Origin: Zymoseptoria tritici IPO323
Lineage: Eukaryota > Ascomycota > Dothideomycetes > Mycosphaerellales > Mycosphaerellaceae
Assembly: GCF_000219625.1 (NCBI RefSeq)
Contig: NC_018204.1
Span: 372,001 to 436,000, forward strand
Reading direction: 5' to 3'
DNA length: 64,000 nucleotides
A program made the position numbers and the translations under genes. Under the pieces are notes generated by a model. It did not search any database. It was given only the letters and a program-made list of their open reading frames with translations, and was not told where the DNA came from. Shown here piece by piece: positions 53,316-62,074 of the stretch (its first letter is position 1; every line of letters begins with the position of its first letter).

Positions 53316-54288
53316 TCACGCTAGAGGCAGCTGGAAACAACGCGCCCGCTCAGCATGAATGAACCAAGGCTCTGCTTTTACCTTCGCCCTGGTGATGGTC
53401 TTGATCGGCATCGGCATCGGCATCAGCGACCCGGTCGTGCGCAAAGGTCGGGAGTATACCATTGTAGCGTGGCAGATGTCAAGAATGTCAATGTCGCCAT
53501 CAAGTCTTCCCATCGTGTCGATGTGTTTGATGATCCGGCGAAGGCTTTCGTTTATTGCAACTTCGTGGTCGATGCCTCGGACGCGAAGCAGTGGTTCAAT
53601 GAATACCCGAGGTGTTCCTTGACGCAGGAGAATACTTGGAGAAGTCGAGGGGGCGTTGTTCAAGTAGTGTAGGGCCGCCAAGAATTGGTCCAGGATAATG
53701 GGGTCGCCGATGGTCTGGAGGGAACTTGGCGCAGTCGGAACGCTGGGCTTGACAGTGGTGAGGAAATGGTAGGTGTCTGATTGATGAGGAACGTGGCTTC
53801 CGTAAAAGTCGACCTTGAACGGACAGATCTCCTCAACACGGCGCATTAATAGTCACTCGGTATGGCGTGCGTACCTCAATGTGCTGGTGCTCATACCGGA
53901 GAAAACGGAAGGGCCGAGCGCTCACAAGAGCTGATCGAAGCGTTATTTCTTGCGAGAGTGCGCCATGCGCATAAACGGGACTCAGCGTCTGGAAGTCGCC
54001 GGACGAATTCCGGCGGCGCTGGCGGAGTGGCGGTGTGAGGGCCTGTGAGGGCCTGTGAGCCGCCCTTCGTGAGCCTGCGGGGGTGGTGGAGGTAGAGAAT
54101 CTCCGAGCAACTAGTGCGGCGTATTCGCGTTGGGAGATGAAGTCGTCTGGGTCCAATGCGGCGAGCGACGAGCGGAGGAAGCTCATATCCTCGCCATTCC
54201 GCGCACTCGACCTCGAAAGTGTGTTGCAGCCGTGTACAAGAGGTCTGTGCCAGAGCATTCCGCCGTCGAAGGCATTGCTAGACGGCAC
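53316..54288 (-). CDS. 309-residue protein, one 43-nt intron
   Basis: Exon 1 from ATG 54288 to 53875 (138 codons), intron 53874-53832 (donor GTACGC, acceptor GTTGAG), exon 2 53831-53316 to TGA; both exons are in phase. Exon 1 holds SFLRSSLAALDPDDFISQRE and a Ser/Arg-rich stretch. Exon 2 reads FKVDFYGSHVPHQSDTYHFL, DQFLAALHYLNNAPSTSPS, then VAINESLRRIIKHIDTMGRL and DIDILDICHATMVYSRPLR, which look like a folded domain. A Met at residue 35 is an alternative start. The intron is very short, so an exon-2-only gene starting at 53846 is possible. Family unknown. Confidence 0.42.
53402..53428. repeat. ggcatc microsatellite
   Basis: Four imperfect copies of a 6-bp unit, encoding an alternating Met-Pro run in the C-terminal part of the minus-strand gene. 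Confidence 0.7.
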
Positions 54289-54855
54289 CGCGCTTCCTGC
54301 CGTAGCTGGATTATATTGTCTTCAGCGCTGTTCTGATGTGGAATAGGTTTGTAGACGCACGGCGAGACATGTTGACAAAGGTAAGATGGGATAGCAAAAG
54401 CGAACTGTGCCCTCGGTGACGAATACACGTTTCGTTCGCACTCTCCATTCATCAAAACGATGCCAATCATCTCCATGCTCTTGAAGTCCGAAAGATCGCA
54501 ATTCTTAGTGCGGCGCCGGTGAGGGCGTGTGAACCGTGAAGTATGTTGACGCTAAATTGGTGCTTTCGAACGGAAGCGAGGACCAACCACTGACGTATGG
54601 TGTTGCTTCTAATGCTCATAGTGGTGCTTGCTGTCGCTGCGTTTCGGTCGATGGAGATGCTGTCGATGGAGTGGCCTTTAAGCCTACGGTGATACCCAGC
54701 CAGATGCGATCGAAGCCCTTGGACGCGTACGTTTGACTGCCTGTCGCTCGTCGCACTGATTGAGCATATCAGTCGCACGTTCCGTGATGATACTCAAAGC
54801 TTCAACCGGGTTGTCCAGTGCGCTTTGCAACCCTTCGCAAAGTAGAGAAACAGCA
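54289..54855. other. short frames only
   Basis: A minus-strand frame at 54830-54690 (DAVSLLCEGLQSALDNPVEA) is helical and protein-like and lies directly after the 54856-55365 coiled coil, one frame over. It may be that gene's 3' continuation. Confidence 0.3.
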
Positions 54856-55400
54856 TCAACGACCATCCTTGTTGAGCTGCTCGCGTATATTCTCCAACTT
54901 TTGTCGAAAGGCAGCATCCGCCTCCATCTGTTCAACAGCATCCGACTCCAGTTGACGTTGGAGTCTGGTGATCATGGCGTTGAACGAATTGGCGAGCGTG
55001 CGCGCAATTGCGGGTTCGTCGTGAGTGGAATCCAGCACCTTCTGTCGCAGAACGTTGAGTTCCCGAAAGTCGTCCTTGGATTTGTCCGGCTCGTTGTCTG
55101 GCTCTCTGCGCTGTTCCTCGAGAACCCTGCTCTCCTCCCTAGGATTCACAAGCTCTCTCTGGTGATAATTGTTCTGCTGCCCCACAGACTCGGACCTTCC
55201 CTCCACACCCCTATGCATAGTCAAAGGCTCTGCCTCCGGGGAGGTTGTAGTCCGCGTCGTCCCACAGGTCGTCGAAAAGCATTCTCTCGTCCGAAACCTC
55301 TGCCTCGGGGAGATTGTAGTCCATGCCGGCGAAGAGGTCGTCGAAAGGACTGTCGCGATCGCCATCCCGGATGCTGATCGATCGAGGCGGCTGGGGTGTG
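54856..55400 (-). CDS. coiled-coil protein with duplicated acidic motif upstream
   Basis: The open frame 55365-54856 is strongly protein-like from about 55210 (GQQNNYHQRELVNPREESRV, KDDFRELNVLRQKVLDSTHD, ANSFNAMITRLQRQLESDA), a charged coiled coil ending in TGA. Upstream the better frame is another one and encodes two related acidic units, FDDLFAGMDYNLP and FDDLWDDADYNLP (about 55350-55225), produced by an imperfect 60-70-bp duplication. Joining the two needs a frame change near 55215. A further helical segment may follow at 54830. Function unknown. Confidence 0.38.
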
Positions 55401-55543
55401 AAACTGCGAGAGCGTGTGTTAGTAACTACAAGTTGTCAAAGCGACGGGAGGTTCCACTTGCAGGTTCGCCGCCATGTCGTCTGCCACTCTTGCACTGCTT
55501 GTTGGTCTGTTCGTGAATGCGCGGTCAAGGATAAGAGTGAGAT

Positions 55544-55546
<3 letters not shown>

Positions 55547-55590
<44 letters not shown>

Positions 55591-55600
55591 GAAAGAGAGA
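55547..55600. repeat. (GA)n microsatellite
   Basis: About 25 dinucleotide units with a few interruptions (gaca, gaaa). Confidence 0.95.
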
Positions 55601-55843
55601 GGAAGAGGTAAGGAAATCCTAAGAAGTTTCGTACTGTCCCCCTCTGGGCGCTGATTAGTCCATGTGCCGCGACCGTGTGATCGCGACCATTTTCAAGGAA
55701 GGCGCACGGCACGATCGATGTGGCAGGGGCGCCGAGCAGAGCTGTCCCGCTGATGAGGATGTGGTGCGTGAAGTCCGTCTCAGCTGACGTGTTGGTATGA
55801 GATTTAATGCCTGAGGCACAACTGGAATACGTCTGCCCAAAAG

Positions 55844-56353
55844 TTGAAGAAAGATCATGGGCGAACTCTTGGTGCTCCCGTCTTGCCGTCCCGTCTTGCT
55901 GAGCCGTTCAAGGACGTTCCATTCCTTGAACAGCACCACACCAAGTCCACCGACCTCGACCTTGGATCCCCCTCACCCTCCCCTCCTGTCATCACGCCTT
56001 GCTGGCCCTCATACATCGCTTCTGGACTTGGATGTGAACCATACTGGGCGTCGTCGCCGGCATAAAGTCTCTCACCATCGCGATTCCTTCGTGTGCGCGC
56101 ATTTGCTGCCAGGCTGTATCACCACCTTCTCTCGGCACTGGAACAGACTGATGGACATCCTCTTGCTGTCTCTCACGTCGCAAGAGCATGGAAGCTGCCG
56201 CCAACGGAGTGGCTAGCGCAGGGGCAGATGCATGCCGAAGAATGGAAGAATGATGTACAAAGTGGCTATGACGAAGGCGCAGTGAGGCGAGATCCTGCAG
56301 CAGGGAGGGTTGATCCCGGGTTGAATGGCATGGAGGAACACATATTCGTGTGA
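55844..56353 (+). pseudogene. unrecognised 169-codon gene with one TAA
   Basis: ATG 55844 (MKKDHGRTLGAPVLPSRLAE) opens a frame that reads EPFKDVPFLEQHHTKSTDLD and a Pro-rich stretch, meets TAA at 56063-56065 (one change from CAA) and continues in the same frame as RVRAFAARLYHHLLSALEQT and VARAWKLPPTEWLAQGQMHA, ending GMEEHIFV at 56353. The second half is protein-like and probably helical. The opposite strand (56420-55992) is also open for 142 codons but lower in quality. No domain recognised. Confidence 0.42.
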
Positions 56354-57590
56354 GATGCTTGCCTGCGCAGGATGGTCGCCAGCCATCACGTCTCCTGGAG
56401 TCTTGCGTGTTACCTGACATCTGGTGCTACAACCTCTTTCAAGCGACGAGCTGGGTGCTCACTTCCGGATCTCGATTGCCTAATGAACAGTTGTGGGGCA
56501 CAGGTACTTAGTTTATTGATATACGTCGTTGCCAGCATACCGCCTAGAATAGTTCTACCGCCACGCGAGTCATGACCGCTGACATGATCTTGCAGCACAC
56601 AGGTGCTTTGACTCCGGCCACCGCAGCATCACGACCACCGCCGACAATCTCATCCAGCTACGACACCCTCCACGTTCTCTCGATCATCAGCATACCTCGG
56701 CCATCAGCATATCTCGACCATGCACCATCTCATACGACACTCCGCACCTCCTCTGACCCGCGAATACCCGATCAATGACCATTGGCGCGCATTGAGATGG
56801 GCTCCGGAAGCGCCTTGGGATGCGTACAGCACTCGCGAACCTGAAGATCCCTTCGATGAGTCGAGGAGTCGGAAAAGTACACGCTAGGAGTGGGAGAAGC
56901 CGATGGAAGCAAAGACCGAGAGTCTCAGAGGGATTGCAGACGGGACATTGGCATGAGCAGAGTGAAGGTGAGAGAGAGCCTGAGAGTGGGTCTGGCGTTG
57001 TGGCAGAGATGAATGGGTGACATGCCAGACTGGAGACATCGAGGTACTCCTCCTCTTGACAACAGCCATGAGGACGGTGCGATTTGTTCAGTGCGCCAGC
57101 TATAATTCTTTGGGATTCAGTTTGTGAATGCTCATGTACGGCAACATCTCCAGACGGCTTGCATCATGTCGCCCGCACCACTGATCGTTGTGTCAGATTC
57201 CAGGTGTTCGACAATCTCACCGTCCCGTAAGACATCGATCTTTCCATACCGTCGCCCTCCTGCAGCAGTGGCTCGAGGGCCGCCAGCGACACAAAGGCCT
57301 GGCCCAGCATCTTCTTTTACATGCTACCGCGTTCTCACACCTGATCATTTCCTTGCGCCAGCCAACCCCAGTGGCATGGCGCAATGCTGATCTCGCACCT
57401 CACCAACTCAGGTTATTCGCATCGTCTTGTACGCCCTTTTCGTGCGCCGTTCCAAACATCCGCGGCTCCCAACCGAACACTCGCGTCAAATCTCTTCCTC
57501 GAATGGGTTGGTAGGAGACAGTTGTGAGGGTACAACGAGTGCTGCCAGTCAGACTGCGACGCCTGCGTACTCTCGAGTGTGGGCTTGTCT
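56354..57590. other. GC-rich stretch, competing short frames
   Basis: Plus frames at 57124-57390 and 57188-57514 (FHTVALLQQWLEGRQRHKGL) are partly protein-like but overlap each other. 56354-57120 holds nothing I can support. Confidence 0.3.
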
Positions 57591-57910
57591 TCAGGGACTG
57601 TCACCGTCTGCGGATCGTGAGGCAGTCACCAGTCGGGTGGAGACGCGGCTGGCGGAAGGGCTGGAATGGAGGTCCTCCTCGAGGGATTTGGGTGACCTGA
57701 ACACAGGGTAAGTAGGAACATCCTGCTCATTGAGTCCGGAGCTGTTGGCCAGTCCTTTCGCCGGCGTCGAGGTGCCTCCGGCTGTGATCTCTGTTGACGT
57801 CTGCCGTGAGGTACTGGAGTGTCGGGATGTCGCCGGCCTTGCTGCCGACATGGGTAATGGGATCGAAGCCATTCGGCCGTTGCTGGCGGTCTGTGCTGTC
57901 TGGGTGGACT
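57591..57910 (-). CDS. small Ser/Thr-rich protein fragment
   Basis: A minus frame with ATG 57872 (MASIPLPMSAARPATSRHSS) to TGA 57591, 93 residues, open upstream too. It is protein-like (GLANSSGLNEQDVPTYPVFR, then SPKSLEEDLHSSPSAS) and probably disordered. The plus strand over 57427-57711 is open as well, which limits confidence. Confidence 0.27.
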
Positions 57911-58047
57911 GACTCTTTCGTCTTCATCATATGTAGACACCATCATATGCAGGACCGGCGGAGTTGCAGGGCTGTAGAACCTATTGATCATGCGGAGCAT
58001 TTTTGCACGTGACGTGGAAGCAATTAGGTTTTGACTTGACTCGCAGT

Positions 58048-58119
58048 GACATCTCGACATCTTGACATCTTGACATCTTGACATCTCGACATCTCGACAT
58101 TCTGACATCTCGACATCGA
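58048..58119. repeat. 8-bp satellite (gacatctc/gacatctt)
   Basis: Nine tandem units of gacatcty type, with one shifted unit (gacattct). Not coding. Confidence 0.9.
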
Positions 58120-58624
58120 CCCATCGAATCGACAGAGCTGGCCGCACGACTCTCACCTTCACGTTGATCAACTATTATTGTTCGAGGCCTTCACACACCG
58201 CGAGAGGTCTGCCGCGAAAGTGGCTGTCTTCCTCGTAGCCAAGCCACTCAAGAGCCGAAGCAACAACGACCAGACGATGATGATGGCTTGCACAATCTTG
58301 AGCATGCTCGCCTGAATGCCTCGATGAATGATTCGCATCCAAGATTGGGACCCACAATGTCACTAGGGAGATCGGAGTCAGATTGGACGGAGAAGCAAGG
58401 AAATTGAAGGAACACAGACTTCCAGAAGACCACGCGGATGGGACACCACAACATCGCAAGCCTAGAACGTCTGCTGGTGATCATCCACCCTCCTCTCGGG
58501 AAGTGGCATGGCTCCAGCGTCTAAGCTGCCTCAAACTGCGGCTTCTCCTTCCCGTCCGTGAACCGGTTTCATTGTGCAAACGACGCCCGCCCGCGGATCC
58601 ATATGCGAACTATGCATGCACCAC
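58120..58624. other. no confident gene
   Basis: Two overlapping minus frames (58459-58175, 58484-58248) are short and weakly protein-like. Confidence 0.3.
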
Positions 58625-59152
58625 TCACCCGGGGAATGGCAAGTGCAACCAGTTCATGCAGGCGAGATGGTAGTAGCTCTCGGTGACAGCCATCTCCGCA
58701 TCAGCCTGGCATGTCCTTCCATCACTTTGACTCCGACTTTCCCGTTGCTCGCAAAAGTCGTTGATTGGCCTAGCAGCTATACAGATCATGAACATCCACC
58801 CGCTATCGCAATCCTGCAAACGCTGGAGTAGCAGATTGAGACCAAGCTCCCGGCAGCCTGGCTGCGCCCTGTGCGCCCACCCTCCCGGCACGCTACAAGG
58901 ACAGCCGTATGCAAACTGCTTCGCGCGCTCGCGTCCGTGAAGAACATTGGCAATCGACATCGAATGCGAGTACATCCGTATTCCCAATATTTGCTCCAGC
59001 GTCTGCGAATCAACCCGCGGCACGAAACCATGTGAACGTCTGTACTCCAAGGCTGCGTCGATGGCCTACCTTGAGTTGATGAGCTCCTCATGCGGGATTT
59101 CATCAACACGATGATTCAATGCCAACGGTGTGGAAGACACTCTACGCTTCAT
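58625..59152 (-). pseudogene. 175-residue protein gene with one TAG
   Basis: ATG 59152 (MKRRVSSTPLALNHRVDEIP) opens a frame that meets TAG at 59066-59068 (Gln fits) and then runs unbroken: LEYRRSHGFVPRVDSQTLEQ, LGIRMYSHSMSIANVLHGRE, RAKQFAYGCPCSVPGGWAHR, LNLLLQRLQDCDSG, a hydrophobic patch, and a C-terminal region ending LHLPFPG at 58625. The body looks like a compact folded domain with a CPC motif. One C-to-T change is the only visible damage. Family unknown to me. Confidence 0.5.
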
Positions 59153-59763
59153 CTTTCCTTTTCTGTCGTCATTTCTCCACACAGCCGCTCATGACTGTGT
59201 TTCGTACTGTGTCGATAGCGACAATACCCGTATCGGCTGCAGCCTCCCGCACGTTCATTCTGTCATGCAGCTTTTTGAGGCGCCGTCTTGTCTCTGCTAT
59301 GGAAACATCCCTGTATTCTTCGAGGAAGCATTGGCAAAAGCAATGCTGCTAAGTACTGAGGAAACCGTCTCAGAAGCAATGCTGCTGAGCACTGCTGGCC
59401 TGTCCAATCATTCGATTGCTCAGTGTTCAAGTGTCCAATATTTAGTCATTGCATCTTCCTCATTCTTGCGTCTTTCTACCTTCAGGCTTCTTCACTGCGG
59501 ATTTGTACCGCATACCTGTCTTTTCAGCAAAGTGCTTTCATCGACAACTGGATCATCGGCTCTTCTCATTCATTTGTAATTTCATCAATCTTCCCGTCTG
59601 TCCCATCTCGCTCGACTTCGATTGACCCTGCCCGTGGGCAGCGCCACGCCTTGGATCATACCGATCAGATCGGTTCGATTACGACATCCGACCAATTCCT
59701 GGATTTTCGCCAAAAACCTCAAGGACCCAACTACATCGATATACGCCATTACCCATCAATACT
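59153..59763. other. intergenic stretch between divergent genes
   Basis: It separates the minus-strand relic from the plus-strand 59764 gene and would hold both promoters. It contains a direct near-repeat of caatgctgct(a/g)a...actg (about 59340-59400). Plus frames are open but overlap and do not look coding. Confidence 0.35.
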
Positions 59764-60771
59764 ATGCCGCCTTTCTTCATGGCACCCATCGACGTTCACT
59801 TCTACTATGGCGGCGAGTTGGGCGTTTTGGGTTCTTTGAGCAACACCAAAGCTCTCGCCTGCCCCGTCGCTGTATACTCCAGAGGCAGTTTTGTTTCCTG
59901 TCAAGGTGCGCTTGGTCTCACCCGGACCAATCGCATTACCCACCTGCTCGAAGATCTGCACTTCCACAAGTCTCAGATGGATGGAGGTTCGAACAGAATC
60001 GTCAATGCGTGCATTGCCCGCGTTGCCATGTTGATTGTTGAGAACACCTTCTGCTCCAAGCACGATCCACACAAGCACAAAGTCGATTTTGACAGCCGGC
60101 TCGAGAGCGTCTTCGATAAAGCCTTGAAGTGTCCGATCTTTCCCGATGCCACTGACGGCCAAGATTATGCCTTCAGGCGCGTTTTTACGCAGATGCAACA
60201 CACAATCAACCCTCGAACTCCTCACAACTCCAAACGTTCTCGCGAGGAAGAAGACAACGACACGCTCCAGCCACCAGCACCAAAGCGGGTTCATCCCCTC
60301 CACGACGATTCTGTCCTGCAGTGGAGCGACACAATCTATCAAGATACTTGGCCACCATCACATTCCGATATCGCAGGCGAAGCGAATGACGGTGATTCGA
60401 GCGTCTTCACGACGAACACGTCGCCTGTGGACAACAACACGGATTTTCCATGGCTCTCCCGCGACGACCCCTTGTGGTCTTCTATCACTCTTCAGCAAAC
60501 AGAGGGCATCATAGCTGGACTCTCTCCCTACCATTCCGACGGTCCACCTCCATCTCCATCGGCGGAGAAGTTGACTCGCAACAACAACATCAACAACACC
60601 ATCACCTACAACGAGCACTTCGAGCCAAGGAACAGTGCGAGCTGTTCGCCGCAAGCATCGCAGTCACTGCAGCCATCTCATTCATTGCCTTCACCACAGT
60701 CGTCGCAGTCGTCGCAGATATCTCCTTCCGAGGACATCGATCAGTGGATCAACGAACTTTTCGAATCATGA
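59764..60771 (+). CDS. 335-residue protein with nuclear-type C-terminus
   Basis: The longest intact complete frame here, ATG 59764 (MPPFFMAPIDVHFYYGGELG) to TGA 60771. Residues 1-150 look folded (THLLEDLHFHKSQMDGGSNR, NACIARVAMLIVENTFCSKH, FDSRLESVFDKALKCPIFPD). Residues about 155-180 hold two basic clusters (NSKRSREEEDND, PPAPKRVHP) that could form a nuclear localisation signal. The rest is Ser/Asn/Pro/Gln-rich with acidic-aromatic motifs (QWSDTIYQDTW, DFPWLSRDDPLW) and ends SEDIDQWINELFES, like a transcription activation tail. A transcription-regulator role is inference; I see no DNA-binding domain. A second Met lies at residue 6. Confidence 0.6.
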   Translation: MPPFFMAPIDVHFYYGGELGVLGSLSNTKALACPVAVYSRGSFVSCQGALGLTRTNRITHLLEDLHFHKSQMDGGSNRIVNACIARVAMLIVENTFCSKHDPHKHKVDFDSRLESVFDKALKCPIFPDATDGQDYAFRRVFTQMQHTINPRTPHNSKRSREEEDNDTLQPPAPKRVHPLHDDSVLQWSDTIYQDTWPPSHSDIAGEANDGDSSVFTTNTSPVDNNTDFPWLSRDDPLWSSITLQQTEGIIAGLSPYHSDGPPPSPSAEKLTRNNNINNTITYNEHFEPRNSASCSPQASQSLQPSHSLPSPQSSQSSQISPSEDIDQWINELFES

Positions 60772-60842
60772 GTCGAGGCCAGTATGGGAAGAGGACAAGG
60801 GGAAGTCTGGTGCCAACAATGCGATGGAAGATGGAGTGTGTC

Positions 60843-61037
60843 GGGTGATCGCTCGGGATGTAGGATAGTGAAGATGGAGGAGGCGATGTATGATCAGTGC
60901 ATGTTCGGTGTGATCGCTCAGGATGTATGTTAGTGAAGATGGAGGAGGCGATGTATGATCAGTGCATGTTCGGTGTGAACGCTCGGATTGTAGGATAGTG
61001 AAGATGGAGGAGGCGATGTATAATCAGTGCATGTTCG
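60843..61037. repeat. 65-bp tandem repeat, three copies
   Basis: Units 60843-60907, 60908-60972 and 60973-61037, about 92-95% identical, begin gtgtgatcgctcgg and end gatcagtgcatgttcg. They start about 70 bp after the stop codon of the 335-residue gene. Confidence 0.92.
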
Positions 61038-61546
61038 GTCGAGTGACGTCCGAACTGACACTCCATTACCGCTGAGATTTCATAGTGGTGCCACTCCATT
61101 ACAAGGAGGATGTAAATTAATAAAGACTGTTCGGCATCTCCTCGAACACACATTGCGGTTTTCTCTTCCGCCTCAATCGTGGCTCCGACATCAGCGCTTC
61201 GGAACTCTGGCTGCGGCGATCCACCACCTTGAGAATCTGCTCTTACAAGGTCTCAGCAATCTTACCCACTTGCATGAGGTTTTGGCTGGGACATCTTTCG
61301 ATGGATAATTCTACCAACACGTATTCCGCATGCTACAGGTGGATTGGTGGCTTTGAATTGTTCACCGCACCAAACAAAGCAAGACAGCCCGCTTCACCGC
61401 CCCCTCCGAACTGACATCGCTTCGCAGAGACATCGATGCAAACTCTGGCCTCAATCCTCCGCCACATCAAGGTTCATTCTGCGGAAGGTCCATGCGGAAG
61501 TGTCAGGGCCACGGCTTCAAACTCTGCCTTTCAAAGCAGCTAGCTC

Positions 61547-62074
61547 ATGAACAGGCCGGCCCAATCCTGCTCGGAAGATCACGCACCGAATACGCAAAGC
61601 GTCGTTCCTAAACGTGTCCATCCTACGTTGGCCGGACTTACCGAGCGACGGATTTTTACCGCTGCAAAGCCTCTGCGCCGGCCAGCGAAGTCTGTAAGCG
61701 CGAGCGATGCAGCATGCCATCTTACCGAGCGATGTTTCGTATCAGTCAAAGGAACGTGTTGCCGCCGTTCGAGGTTCAGCGCAAGGCTTTGCAACGCCGA
61801 CAAGTCTCGCGCGACGCTTCATGCTGCGCCTCTCAACCAAAACACAAGAAAGAAAAGAAAAAGACATGAACGCTCTCAGCGTGAAGAAAGGAAAGGAAAC
61901 AGGCTTGGACATCGCGGAGACCTGCATGTTATTACGGAGCATGTTGCCAAAACATTCATCGCGCGAGCTCCCACGCCTGTTCAAAAGGCGGGCATGCCTC
62001 ATCTTCGCTCGCGTCTGTCTTCACCTCGTCCTCGCCTAAAGAATGACGGTTGTCTGGAAACGAGGAGTGGTTAG
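61547..62074 (+). CDS. basic 175-codon open frame of uncertain status
   Basis: ATG 61547 (MNRPAQSCSEDHAPNTQSVV) to the stop at 62074, uninterrupted, very Arg/Lys-rich (QNTRKKRKRHERSQREERKG). Its last 120 bp lie opposite the better minus-strand frame ending at 61956, and a second plus frame overlaps it. Low confidence. Confidence 0.27.
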   Translation: MNRPAQSCSEDHAPNTQSVVPKRVHPTLAGLTERRIFTAAKPLRRPAKSVSASDAACHLTERCFVSVKGTCCRRSRFSARLCNADKSRATLHAAPLNQNTRKKRKRHERSQREERKGNRLGHRGDLHVITEHVAKTFIARAPTPVQKAGMPHLRSRLSSPRPRLKNDGCLETRSG

